54,472 nt of DNA from Planctomycetaceae bacterium (GTDB lineage: Bacteria; Planctomycetota; Planctomycetia; Pirellulales; Pirellulaceae): contig PBNZ01000031.1 of NCBI GenBank assembly GCA_002723275.1, forward strand, positions 1-54,472, given 5' to 3'. Below, in pieces: positions 8,638 to 17,135 of the stretch. Numbering within the stretch: position 1 is the stretch's first letter; each line of letters opens with the position of its first letter. The notes under the pieces were generated by a model. That model ran no database searches, was not told the DNA's origin, and saw only the letters and a list, made by a program, of their open reading frames with translations. The position numbers were made by a program, and so were the translations under genes.

Positions 8638-9378
8638 TTGGTCCTTTTGCCGGTTATCGATCTACAAGCTGGAATGGTCGTCCATGGTCGCGCCGGGCAA
8701 CGCGACTCCTATCGGCCAGTTCGCAGCTCTCTCTGTGCCGATGCTGAACCGGCTTCCGTGGCCGAGGCCTTTCAGAATCTCGGATTTGACGAAACCTATG
8801 TCGCCGATCTCGATGCGATCGGCGGACAAGCCTTCGATCGCCGCAGTCTCGACACCATCAGTCGCTGCTTTTCTCGAATCTGGATTGATGCCGGTACGGG
8901 GGATCTGCAGCAAGCCGAACAGATTATGAGTTGGGCTGGTGGGCGGGACATCCGGCTGGTGTGCGGACTGGAATCCTTACCATCTCCCCAGCATCTCGAA
9001 CCGCTCGTGCATGGTTTTCACGATCAGCTGGTCGTCAGCCTGGATCTCGTCCGTGGACAGGTTAAATCGCCCGTCGCCCGTTGGTCGTCACTCGCTCCTG
9101 ACCAGGTGGCTCGAGAGTTGATCGAGCTTGGGGTTTCACGTTTGATTCTGTTGGATCTCTCCCGTGTCGGTGTGGACCAGGGCACAGGAACTCGCGAGCT
9201 TTGTCGCCGTGTACGACAATTCGATGAAGGCATCGAGCTGATCTGCGGAGGAGGAGTTCGAGATTCGCAAGACATACGCGAACTTTTGGCAGACGGTTGT
9301 CAACGCGTTCTCGTGGCGTCGACCCTGCATGATGGTCGCCTGGGAGTATCTGAAGTCAAAGCGTTCGCCGAACTTTAA
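8638..9378 (+). CDS. HisA-related (beta/alpha)8-barrel protein
   Basis: 246 residues. LLPVIDLQAG at the start, VVSLDLVRG near residue 136 and ICGGGVRDSQDI near the end are the phosphate- and acid-bearing motifs of the HisA/HisF barrel. Asp8 and Asp136 match the two catalytic acids of HisA. The VVHGRAGQRDSYRP segment resembles the HisA-related family (COG1411-like) known from methanogens, methylotrophs and planctomycetes with tetrahydromethanopterin-linked C1 metabolism, rather than HisA itself, and no other his genes are near. I start at TTG 8638 because GAGGAG lies 6 nt upstream and the barrel's first strand begins there. Its stop overlaps the stop of the convergent crotonase gene. Function unproven. 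Confidence 0.7.
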   Translation: MVLLPVIDLQAGMVVHGRAGQRDSYRPVRSSLCADAEPASVAEAFQNLGFDETYVADLDAIGGQAFDRRSLDTISRCFSRIWIDAGTGDLQQAEQIMSWAGGRDIRLVCGLESLPSPQHLEPLVHGFHDQLVVSLDLVRGQVKSPVARWSSLAPDQVARELIELGVSRLILLDLSRVGVDQGTGTRELCRRVRQFDEGIELICGGGVRDSQDIRELLADGCQRVLVASTLHDGRLGVSEVKAFAEL

Positions 9379-10181
9379 TCCCAGATCGGGGGACGCTTTT
9401 CGAAAAAGGCTTGAATGCCCTCCGCAGCACTTTCTGTCGTTCTCATCGTCGCCAAGGCTGCGGCAGCCGCTGATATCTGACTTATCATCGATTCTCCGAC
9501 CGTTTCGTTGAGGACACGCTTGGTGAGCGCAATTGCGGCGGGGGAGCCCAGTGCGATTTGACGAGTGATTTCCATGGACTTGGCCCACAACTGGTCATGA
9601 TCAACGATCTCTCGAATGAGTCCAATCCGATGGGCCTCTTCTGCATCGATCATCTGACCTCGCATCGCCAATTCAGCGGTGGCAGCTCCGCCAAGCCGAA
9701 AATTCATCAAAGGGAGGGCCAGGCCGGAGGTCAGCCCGCGGTGGATTTCCGGCAATCCGAACCTCGCAGTTGGACTGCTGATGGCAAAATCACAGGCGAG
9801 CGCTACCGCTAGGCCCGTACCGAGTGCGGGACCGTTCACCGCCGCAATAATGGGCTTGGGGAAACGCAACAACGTCTTCAGCAGTTCGCTGATGCGTGTT
9901 GATTCTTCAAGCCACCGCTGGGCTTCGTCTTCGGAGTTCTGAATCAGGCGAATCTCATCGAGATCACTGCCGGTGCTAAAAGAATTCCCCGACCCTGTAA
10001 TCGTTACTGCTTTGACTCGCTTCTCGAGCTGCAGATCGTCAAGAGCCTCTTGGAAGGCGAGAGCGAGAGTGCGATTGATGGAGTTGCCGCGGTCGGGCCG
10101 GTGCAGGATAAGCGTCGCCGATGGTTTGTCGATCCGAACGGTAACCGGTGAGTGGGAGTTTTGATCGAATGGGGAAATCAT
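9375..10181 (-). CDS. Enoyl-CoA hydratase/isomerase (crotonase) family protein
   Basis: 268 residues, typical crotonase length. The oxyanion-hole segments are present: NSFSTGSDLDEI (residues 66-77) and AVNGPALGTGLAVALACD (114-131). Of the two acidic residues used by enoyl-CoA hydratases, the second is kept (Glu145 in FGLPEIHRG), while the first is replaced by Ala125 in GTGLAVAL. Single-acid crotonases often act as isomerases or on other acyl-CoAs, so a plain hydratase role is doubtful. The gene is divergent from the sigma factor gene and convergent with the HisA-like gene (4-nt stop-codon overlap). No other fatty-acid genes are near, so the substrate is unknown. Confidence 0.85.
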   Translation of the reverse strand: MISPFDQNSHSPVTVRIDKPSATLILHRPDRGNSINRTLALAFQEALDDLQLEKRVKAVTITGSGNSFSTGSDLDEIRLIQNSEDEAQRWLEESTRISELLKTLLRFPKPIIAAVNGPALGTGLAVALACDFAISSPTARFGLPEIHRGLTSGLALPLMNFRLGGAATAELAMRGQMIDAEEAHRIGLIREIVDHDQLWAKSMEITRQIALGSPAAIALTKRVLNETVGESMISQISAAAAALATMRTTESAAEGIQAFFEKRPPIWD

Positions 10182-10512
10182 GTCTCTTGCTCGGAAATGC
10201 CAAGGGAATTCCCGATTTTAACGGGTATTGAACGGTCAGCTATGGCTGCATTCGGGGGAACCCCTTCTTTTGTGGATCGAGTGGGCCCCAAAACAACACG
10301 CGGATGACTTTTGACCACCTGTGTTGTCTCGATGCATCAAATCGCGCCGATTTCAAAAATGCTGCATTTTGCGAAAGCCCCTTGTTTTCAAGGTTTTAAG
10401 GGCGTTTAAGGACGTAATTCTGCCCTTTGGCATCGGGTGTGCAAAACACCCGAATCACTCGTCTCTCACTCACGTCTCTTGGCTTCCCGCCATACCCACG
10501 AGGAACTCATCT
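10182..10512. other. Intergenic and leader region upstream of the sigma factor gene
   Basis: 331 bases between divergent genes. An open frame continues upstream of the chosen sigma start, but its residues show no conservation signature. A TTGACC at about 10310 has no good -10 partner. No clear promoter, RNA or repeat seen. Confidence 0.35.
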
Positions 10513-12126
10513 GTGCCGAAAACCAATACGAGCAAAAACGCAAATTTTGAAGATACGGCCAATGGAACTCTCACGGCTGCTCCCGTGAACGGAAATGGAT
10601 CGAAGAATGGTTCCGCTTTCGGCGGCAAAAAGGCGACTGAGGTGGTCGCGGCGGATGTCGAACAAAGCGAAGATGAGTCGGAAAATGAAGAGCAGCAGGA
10701 AACTGCCGATAGTCCGATTGCTATCGATGATCCGGTTCGAATGTATCTGATGCAAATGGGCGAAATCCCGCTCTTGACGCGAGATGAAGAGATTTCGGCT
10801 GCCAAGAAGATCGAGAAAACTCGAACTCGTTTCCGAAATTCGATGCTGGCAACGGATTTCATCCTGCAAGCAGCCGTGACGGCTCTTGAGAAGGTTCGAG
10901 ACGGCGAATTGCGACTCGATCGTACGATCGAAGTTTCGGTGACGAATACTTCTGAAAAGCGAAAGATCATGAAGCGGATTCCCCCGAACGTGACGACACT
11001 TCGCCGCATCCTGGTCGAGAATCAAAAAGACTTCCGCATTGCGATTAGCAAGAACAATAGCGATTCGGAACGTAGCGAAGCATGGAAGCGTTTGATCAAA
11101 CGACGAAATCGTGGCGTGCGATTGGTTGAGGAGCTGAATCTTCGAACGCAACGCCTGTTGCCCTTGCTGAGCAAGATTCGAGAAATTTCCCAACGAATGA
11201 CAACCTTGTTGGAGCAGATTCGCAAGGGTGGCGGAGTTGAGGCAGGCGGTCAGTCGGTTGAGGCTCTGCGAGCTGAGCTGCACTACTTCATGCGAATTAC
11301 GCTGGAAAGTCCCGAAACGCTCCGTCGACGCGTCGAAAAGACGGATAGCTACCAACAGGACTATGATGCGGCAAAACGAGAGCTGTCAGCCGGTAACCTT
11401 CGTCTGGTCGTTTCGATTGCCAAGAAATACCGTAACCGAGGCCTCACCTTCCTGGACCTTATCCAGGAAGGTAACACGGGTCTGATGCGGGCCGTTGACA
11501 AGTTCGAATACGCTCGCGGTTATAAGTTCTCGACCTACGCAACTTGGTGGATTCGCCAGGCCATCACTCGAGCCATTGCTGATCAGAGTCGTACAATTCG
11601 CGTTCCTGTCCACATGATTGAGACGATGAGCAAGGTTCGCCAAGTCACTCGTGATCTCGTCCAAGAACTCGGACGTGAACCGACGGCTGAAGAGATTGCA
11701 GAACGAGCTGATTTGTCGCTCGACGATGCTCGCTGCATCATGAAGATGTCACGGCAACCCTTGTCGCTTGACCAACCCGTTGGTGACCATGACGACAGCT
11801 ACTTTGGTGAATTCCTCGAAGATTATCGCGACGACGATCCGCTCTTCGATACGAATCAACAAGCACTCAAGCAGCAGATTGATAATGCTCTGCAAGTCCT
11901 GAATCATCGTGAACGAGAAATCCTACGACTCCGTTATGGTCTCACCGACGGATATTCCTACACCCTCGAAGAGGTTGGCCAAATCTTCTCCGTGACTCGT
12001 GAACGAGTACGACAGATCGAATCGAAGGCCGTCCGCAAGTTACAACAGCCTTATCGCTGTCGCGGCTTGATGGGTTTCCTGGAAGGTGTAGAAGTGCCCC
12101 GTGCATTTGAAAACGGTATCGGCTAG
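10513..12126 (+). CDS. rpoD: RNA polymerase sigma factor, sigma-70 primary type
   Basis: 537 residues. Region 1.2 ([16 protein letters not shown]), region 2 ([40 protein letters not shown]), region 3 ([23 protein letters not shown]) and region 4 ([27 protein letters not shown]) are all intact. The Lys/Arg- and Ser-containing insert between 1.2 and 2 fits the non-conserved region of primary sigmas. The N-terminal 75 residues are low-complexity, and region 1.1 is not recognisable. I start at GTG 10513 because GAGGA lies 9 nt upstream; the open frame extends to 10321 without family support. A strong terminator follows the stop. Whether it is the housekeeping factor or a close group 2 paralogue cannot be told from one copy. 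Confidence 0.9.
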   Translation: MPKTNTSKNANFEDTANGTLTAAPVNGNGSKNGSAFGGKKATEVVAADVEQSEDESENEEQQETADSPIAIDDPVRMYLMQMGEIPLLTRDEEISAAKKIEKTRTRFRNSMLATDFILQAAVTALEKVRDGELRLDRTIEVSVTNTSEKRKIMKRIPPNVTTLRRILVENQKDFRIAISKNNSDSERSEAWKRLIKRRNRGVRLVEELNLRTQRLLPLLSKIREISQRMTTLLEQIRKGGGVEAGGQSVEALRAELHYFMRITLESPETLRRRVEKTDSYQQDYDAAKRELSAGNLRLVVSIAKKYRNRGLTFLDLIQEGNTGLMRAVDKFEYARGYKFSTYATWWIRQAITRAIADQSRTIRVPVHMIETMSKVRQVTRDLVQELGREPTAEEIAERADLSLDDARCIMKMSRQPLSLDQPVGDHDDSYFGEFLEDYRDDDPLFDTNQQALKQQIDNALQVLNHREREILRLRYGLTDGYSYTLEEVGQIFSVTRERVRQIESKAVRKLQQPYRCRGLMGFLEGVEVPRAFENGIG

Positions 12127-12149
12127 AGAGACGAGCCGAGTTCCCCGTA

Positions 12150-12184
12150 CCTTCGATCGGTTCTTCCGGTCGAAGGTTTTTTTT
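12150..12184 (+). terminator. Rho-independent terminator of the sigma factor gene
   Basis: CCTTCGATCGG-TTCTT-CCGGTCGAAGG forms an 11-bp stem (one U-G pair) with a 5-nt loop, followed by eight Ts. It starts 23 nt after the rpoD stop. Confidence 0.92.
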
Positions 12185-12254
12185 GGTGGGGCGGGGGAAA
12201 GCATCGAAATCCCAAAGCTGAAGCACGATGGTCGCAGCAAGATCTCAGTCGGGC

Positions 12255-13145
12255 TTAACGGGCGACCACATCTCGGTGAGGGAGATCAAGCGAACGCAAT
12301 ACCTGACTGGTTGCCTGAGATTTGTTGAGGACGTAAAAGTGGATGCCCGGCACACCATGTTCAATCAATTGTCGAACCTGTTCAATGGCGAACTCAACGC
12401 CTACCTTGAATTGCCAATCTGCATCGTCTTCATGTTCCGATAGCCGATTCACAAAGCTTGCCGGTAAGCTCGCACCACAAAGTGACGTGATTCGTTGAAT
12501 CTGGTGAAGATTCGTCACCGGAAGCAACCCCGGAATGACCGGCACCGTAATACCGGCTGCCGTGCAGCGGTCTTGGAATCGGAAAAAATCCTCGTTGTTA
12601 TAAAACAACTGTGTGACCACCAGGTCAGCACCGCAATCGACCTTTCGTTTCAGATTCTCGAGGTCGACATCGGCATTTGGAGCCTCTTGATGAGTTTCGG
12701 GATATCCGGCCACGGCGATACCGAATTGGCCGAATTCCGCTTGAATCAAGCTGACAAGTTCATTTGCATACTGCAGGCCGCCATCCACGGCCGTGAATTG
12801 TTCTTCACCCTGCGGCGGATCGCCTCGTAAGGCGACAATGCTATCAACACCCCGCTCGGACGCTGTACGCAGGTAACGCTTGAGTTCTTCGACCGTTGAG
12901 CCCACGCAGGTCAGGTGCGAAGCCACATGCACCCCAAATCGTTCCTTGACCGCCGCGACGATTTCCAGCGTTTTTTCCTGAGTTGATCCGCCGGCGCCAT
13001 AGGTGCAGGTGAAAAAATCAGGGCTGAAGTCGAGCAGCACTTCTACGTGGCGATAGAGCGTTTTGAGCCCAGCGTCCGTTTTGGGGGGAAATAGTTCAAA
13101 AGACAGACCGAAACGGTCGCGGCCGAAAAATTCGGAAAGTGCCAT
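12255..13145 (-). CDS. metF: 5,10-Methylenetetrahydrofolate reductase
   Basis: 296 residues, the size of bacterial MetF. It reduces methylene-THF to methyl-THF with FAD for methionine synthesis. Key segments: FELFPPKTDAG near the N-terminus (catalytic Glu of FEFFPP), TYGAGGSTQ, HLTCVGST, ALRGDPPQ, AVAGYPETH and VTQLFYNN, all classic MetF motifs. I start at ATG 13145, which has AGGGAG 5 nt upstream; the alternative ATG at 13166 has none. It points away from rpoD and follows the GlmU-like gene by 87 nt on the same strand. Confidence 0.93.
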   Translation of the reverse strand: MALSEFFGRDRFGLSFELFPPKTDAGLKTLYRHVEVLLDFSPDFFTCTYGAGGSTQEKTLEIVAAVKERFGVHVASHLTCVGSTVEELKRYLRTASERGVDSIVALRGDPPQGEEQFTAVDGGLQYANELVSLIQAEFGQFGIAVAGYPETHQEAPNADVDLENLKRKVDCGADLVVTQLFYNNEDFFRFQDRCTAAGITVPVIPGLLPVTNLHQIQRITSLCGASLPASFVNRLSEHEDDADWQFKVGVEFAIEQVRQLIEHGVPGIHFYVLNKSQATSQVLRSLDLPHRDVVAR

Positions 13146-13232
13146 AGGTCTCCCTGGCCTCGTCATGGGGCAAAAGCGATTGTAATCTTCCTGAAATCGC
13201 TAGATCTTGCGCAGTATTATCTACTTACCACT

Positions 13233-14468
13233 CTACAACGCAAGCGGCTGATCGGCCAGTTGCCGATCTTGGGAGACTCTTTCGTAGGCGGCATGAATCA
13301 GTTCAATCTGCCACGGTTGCTGTGGAATTCCGCGACGATCGTAGGCTCGCTTCTGAGTCAGAGCAACGATGGCCGGATTCATTTCCGTAATCTGCCCAAA
13401 GCTGCGGGCATAATTGACAAAACTCGGCACGTTCGTGGTGACGCACCCGTAGAGCATGCTGCACGCACCAATGAGCTTCCCTGTAAAGATCGACGTGTTG
13501 ATCGCCGATTTGGTGTAGTCGCCAATTACACAGCCCATGAATTGCATACCCGTGTTAACAGATTGTCCTTCAACTTCGACTCGGACATTGCCATAGCTGT
13601 TCTTCAGGTTGCTATTCGAGGTGCCCGCGCCCAGATTGACCCAGCGACCCAGGTACGAGTGGCCGAGATAACCATAGTGACACTTGTTCGAGTAAGCTTC
13701 GATGATGCTGGCGCCGATCTCACCGCCCACTTTGGCGTATTCGCCGACGACGACACCGTTTTTCAACATCGTATGTTCGTTGACTCGTGAGTTGGCTGCC
13801 AAATAAATGGGACCGTTCAGACAGGCCAATGGACGGACGGTCACATTCTGTTCGATTACGATGGGGCCGGCTGAGCTGTCCGTCACGACGTGGTCACTCA
13901 ATGGACTTGCCGAAAAAACTCCGTCACGGATTTCCGGCAGTTGACCTGTTTCGATCCGGCGCGACAGATGGTCGTGAATGTTCTCAAGGTGATATTCGAC
14001 GATCTGATGTGGGTATTCGAACAGTTGCAGCTGAACTGGGAGTTTTGGCAGGTTCAGTTGATGGATGACCGTTTCCACCGATGAGACTTTATCCGTTTCC
14101 TGTTGCACCATCGCATCTGCCGCAGGAGGCAAAATCGCTGCCGCCAATTGGTCGCCCACCATGGCATATCCGCAGTCGGACTTGTTAATCAGCTGAGTTA
14201 ATGCGAAAAGATTCCCCACCGTCGGAGCCATTCGGGCATTGATCCAGCAGGTCGTTTGGGAGCCTGTTGGCTGTTCACAAAAAACCGGACATTCGGCAAG
14301 CTGCCACGACTGGAGATAGTCTCGGACATGCCCTGTTACACATGATCCGTATTCGGAAGCCCAGTCCAGCAGGGTTACGGAGCCGCAATTGATGGTGTAG
14401 GCGGGGCGAGTCAGCGTCAAAGGGAAAAGCTGAGAGACTCGATCGTCTTCGAAAAGTACAATCCGCAT
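13233..14468 (-). CDS. GlmU-like sugar nucleotidyltransferase/acyltransferase
   Basis: 411 residues. The N-terminus MRIVLFEDDRVSQLFPLTLT and the following TRPAYTINCG resemble the atypical GlmU-like family seen in Bacteroidetes and other phyla, which replaces the usual G-x-G-T-R-M pyrophosphorylase loop. The second half (about residues 200-375) is a left-handed beta-helix of hexapeptide repeats with LNGPIYLAANSRVNEHTM, IGASIIEAYSNKCHYGYLGH and LGAGTSNSNLKNSYG, the last matching the LGAGT acetyl-CoA loop of GlmU. The probable role is making UDP-GlcNAc or a related activated sugar. If the genome also has a standard GlmU, this may serve another sugar. Confidence 0.7.
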   Translation of the reverse strand: MRIVLFEDDRVSQLFPLTLTRPAYTINCGSVTLLDWASEYGSCVTGHVRDYLQSWQLAECPVFCEQPTGSQTTCWINARMAPTVGNLFALTQLINKSDCGYAMVGDQLAAAILPPAADAMVQQETDKVSSVETVIHQLNLPKLPVQLQLFEYPHQIVEYHLENIHDHLSRRIETGQLPEIRDGVFSASPLSDHVVTDSSAGPIVIEQNVTVRPLACLNGPIYLAANSRVNEHTMLKNGVVVGEYAKVGGEIGASIIEAYSNKCHYGYLGHSYLGRWVNLGAGTSNSNLKNSYGNVRVEVEGQSVNTGMQFMGCVIGDYTKSAINTSIFTGKLIGACSMLYGCVTTNVPSFVNYARSFGQITEMNPAIVALTQKRAYDRRGIPQQPWQIELIHAAYERVSQDRQLADQPLAL

Positions 14469-14701
14469 TCAGGGTACCCGACGAATAGGAAAAGACTGAA
14501 TTGAGCGAGGAATGCTAAAACGTAGCTCAACCCTGATGGATCCGCTCCGCTGGCAGGGCTCGTCGACTGAGTTTAATTTTACGGGTTCGGTCGATTGAGG
14601 GAATTGTGAGAGAAATAGAGCCTTATTCTTCCCTGGATTCGCCTCCCTTGTTGGGCCTTGCTGGCCTGCTGGTCATTTGGTTCAATACTAAACCTGTAAG
14701 A

Positions 14702-14785
<84 letters not shown>

Positions 14786-14789
14786 CTTC

Positions 14790-14820
14790 TCGGGTGATCG
14801 CTGCCACCCGATCTTCTTTC
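14790..14820 (+). terminator. Terminator after tRNA-Leu
   Basis: TCGGGTG-atcgctgc-CACCCGA is a 7-bp stem followed by a T-rich run (TCTTCTTTC), 4 nt after the tRNA. Confidence 0.65.
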
Positions 14821-14948
14821 GCTTGAGATGTAGATCGCGACCCTTAAGCGATTCATCGATGTTTTCCAGGCACTGGCCGATCTAACGAGGTCATTCACAA
14901 AATGACCCTGCGCCCGGTTTAATCGTTGCCCAGGCTATCCCCCAAGTC

Positions 14949-15146
14949 TTAGATCATTTCTTGGACAGGTTGCTCACGTTCCTGTTGGGTCATATAGAGC
15001 TTGTAGCCGTACTCGTCGGGATTGATCTCGAAATAATCTCGCAAACGTTGAACGGTAAAATGCCGAATTTACATGTAGGGATCATCCAACATTTCGAGCA
15101 GGTCGCTGAGAGCCTATTCGGCTTGGTGGCAGTGCCATACCGCTAG
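14949..15146 (-). pseudogene. Remnant of a HEAT-repeat-like protein gene
   Basis: One minus-strand frame reads as plausible protein with two internal stops: CHQAE-stop(TAG)-ALSDLLEMLDDPYM-stop(TAA)-IRHFTVQRLRDYFEINPDEY, then GYKLYMTQQEREQPVQEMI and a final stop. The pattern LLEMLDDPYM-x-IRHFTVQRLRDY resembles a HEAT-repeat helix pair, and TAA may once have been TAT or TAC (Tyr). It sits between tRNA-Leu and the phosphodiesterase-like gene. The function of the ancestor is unknown; it may have been longer, with its start lost. The remaining bases of this intergenic stretch (14821-14948) show nothing recognisable. Confidence 0.45.
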
Positions 15147-15170
15147 AATATTTGCCGAGAGGTGAATCCC

Positions 15171-15938
15171 TTAGAACGAGTAGACTCGATTTGGCTTGCC
15201 GACGGCGATCCGTGGGTGGTTGAGCGTTTCGAGATCTTGGACAATCGAATCATAGAATGCCGGCTTCAAGTGAATCGCAACAATCTGAGCTTCGGGGTGT
15301 TCGATTTTGTCGAGTTCACAACGGAGATCGTCGGGGGTCAGATGGTGTGTCTTTTCGGCTAGCGACTTCATCGAGTTGGGAAAGCTTGATTCGACGAAAA
15401 CGGCATTCACTTTTGAATGGCGATTCAGTCGCTCCCAAAATTCGAAGGTCGGCTGCGTATCACAGCAGATTCCGATAACTGAATTTTGGTCTGAGATGAT
15501 GTAACCCAGAGTTGGAATCGCGTGGTCCAGGGCGACCGCTTCAATCGAAAGCCCTTCGATTTCGATGCTTTCGCCAGGACGAATGGTCTGCATCTCCAGG
15601 AACGGAGATTCTTCTTTGGAGAGACGAATCAAATCGGGCCAGAGTACATCATTGAAGAGGTGAGTTCGTAGAGCATGGCAAGTAGCGTCACTGCCGTAAA
15701 CGATTGGACAGTCGGAACGGGTCTGGAAAACGTTGTCCAAAAAGATGGGGAGAGAGGCGATGTGATCCAAGTGAGCGTGGGAAAGAACAACGTGTTGCAC
15801 CCGTTCTTGGATGGTTAATGGCGAAATGAATCCCAGGCAACCCGCGTCGAAGGCAATGCAGTCATTCACCAGGATCGTCAGCGAATACTGCTTCGCATCC
15901 GGTTTGCCCACCGATGATCCAACAAGTTCTACACGCAA
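15171..15938 (-). CDS. MBL-fold metallohydrolase, class II cyclic-nucleotide phosphodiesterase-like
   Basis: 255 residues. The metallo-beta-lactamase signature LSHAHLDHIASL (His54, His56, Asp58, His59) binds the two metals, and DHAIPTLGY and ICCDTQP supply later ligands. FVESSFPNSM followed by THHLTPDDL is characteristic of class II cAMP phosphodiesterases (yeast PDE1, CpdP) rather than RNase Z. It starts with TTG at 15938, with a weak AAGAGA upstream. cAMP hydrolysis is the family prediction, but another phosphodiester substrate is possible. It is divergent from the alpha/beta hydrolase gene across a 339-bp region. Confidence 0.65.
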   Translation of the reverse strand: MRVELVGSSVGKPDAKQYSLTILVNDCIAFDAGCLGFISPLTIQERVQHVVLSHAHLDHIASLPIFLDNVFQTRSDCPIVYGSDATCHALRTHLFNDVLWPDLIRLSKEESPFLEMQTIRPGESIEIEGLSIEAVALDHAIPTLGYIISDQNSVIGICCDTQPTFEFWERLNRHSKVNAVFVESSFPNSMKSLAEKTHHLTPDDLRCELDKIEHPEAQIVAIHLKPAFYDSIVQDLETLNHPRIAVGKPNRVYSF

Positions 15939-16277
15939 CGAAGTGTCTCTTTCTGACGAAAAATCAATGGGCTATCTGGAAAACGGGATAGTTGCTAATT
16001 GTAGCAACTGGACTCTCCCAAGAACGCACCCTGTCGCTGCTTCTGTGGAATCGCCTCCCGGAAAGTTGTCGGAAAAACTGAAAAGATTGGGAGCCTTCGG
16101 TCTCTAAGTGCGATAGGCAATCGATGATTGCCAACAGGTCATCCTTCCTGGTTGCAAGTGTTTCGTATGGAAAGCTGAGGATCTCTGCATTTTTCCCGGA
16201 TGGCGATGATGTTAAAATTCGGCAGTTCTGTAGATCGTGCCTTGTCGATGCTTGCCTACTGTACCTGCCGGTGATTT
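15939..16277. other. Divergent intergenic region, phosphodiesterase-like / hydrolase
   Basis: 339 bases between divergent genes. It holds a perfect inverted repeat at 15990-16009 (listed separately). No recognisable gene or RNA and no good promoter match. Confidence 0.4.
15990..16009. repeat. Perfect 8-bp inverted repeat, possible operator
   Basis: AGTTGCTA-ATTG-TAGCAACT is a perfect palindrome with a 4-nt centre, 52 bp upstream of the phosphodiesterase-like gene and with no U-tract on either side. Placement between divergent genes suits a repressor or activator site. Confidence 0.4.
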
Positions 16278-17090
16278 GTGAAAAAGATCCTGCTTTCAGT
16301 TTTTCGGTTTATCCTTATTGGCTATTTTTTCATTTTATTGACCTTCATGTTCTTCGAGAATTACCTCGTGTATCCGGCTCCCCAATATCCTGCGGGTGAT
16401 TGGGAGGCCTCTTGGTTGGATCCTCTGGATGTCTCTTTCGAGTCCGAGGATGGTACGCGACTACATGGCTGGTTGGTCGAACATCCTGATCCCTCGGGTT
16501 ACCTCCTCTTCTGTCATGGCAATGGGACCCATGTCGCTTTTTCCGCAAGTGAAATTGCTGAGTTGCGAGACCGGTTGGGAGTGACCGTTTTTGCCTTCGA
16601 CTATCGCGGCTATGGACGTAGTGAGGGAAAACCGAATGAACCGGGAGTCCTAGCCGATGGTCAGGCTGCTTTTGACTGGCTCAAAAAACAGGCCGGCGTC
16701 GGTTCCGACGAGATCATCGTGATGGGAAGTTCATTAGGGGGAGGCGTCGCGGTCGATCTCGCTGCTCGGAATGCTCCGCGGGTATTGATCCTGGATCGAA
16801 CCTTTTCAAGTCTTCCGGATGTTGCTGCCCGACATTATCCCTGGCTTCCAGTCCGTTGGTTGATGAAAAATCGGATGGCGTCGATTGAAAAGATCTCGGA
16901 TTATCATGGACCTGTGTTCTTGTTTCACGGGAGGGCCGACAGGGTGGTGCCGTTCGATCTTGGAAAAGCTTTGTTCGAGGCCTCACCCTCCGGGAAAAAG
17001 GAGTTTACCGAGTCCGCGAGTTGTGGCCACAACGATCCTCTTCCGCCCGAAGCCTGGGAAAGGTTGCTCGACTTTCTGCGGGCGGTCTAG
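16278..17090 (+). CDS. Membrane-anchored alpha/beta hydrolase
   Basis: 270 residues. An N-terminal hydrophobic helix (residues 4-27, LLSVFRFILIGYFFILLTF) probably anchors it with the hydrolase outside. The core has the oxyanion segment FCHGNGTHV, the nucleophile elbow GSSLGG (Ser152), GRADRVVP (Asp221) and SCGHND (His251), a complete catalytic triad. This arrangement resembles the ABHD13/Bem46 group. The start is GTG 16278 with a weak GGTGA upstream. The substrate is unknown. The amidase gene follows 45 nt downstream on the same strand, so they may be co-transcribed. Confidence 0.82.
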   Translation: MKKILLSVFRFILIGYFFILLTFMFFENYLVYPAPQYPAGDWEASWLDPLDVSFESEDGTRLHGWLVEHPDPSGYLLFCHGNGTHVAFSASEIAELRDRLGVTVFAFDYRGYGRSEGKPNEPGVLADGQAAFDWLKKQAGVGSDEIIVMGSSLGGGVAVDLAARNAPRVLILDRTFSSLPDVAARHYPWLPVRWLMKNRMASIEKISDYHGPVFLFHGRADRVVPFDLGKALFEASPSGKKEFTESASCGHNDPLPPEAWERLLDFLRAV

Positions 17091-17135
17091 CGGGGTCTGC
17101 GTATGGTGAAGGAACCACTCAGGAGAGCCTCATCG

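Noticed and set aside
10507-11355. 282-codon minus-strand frame
   Set aside because: Lies wholly antisense to the sigma factor gene, which shows all sigma regions; a shadow frame.
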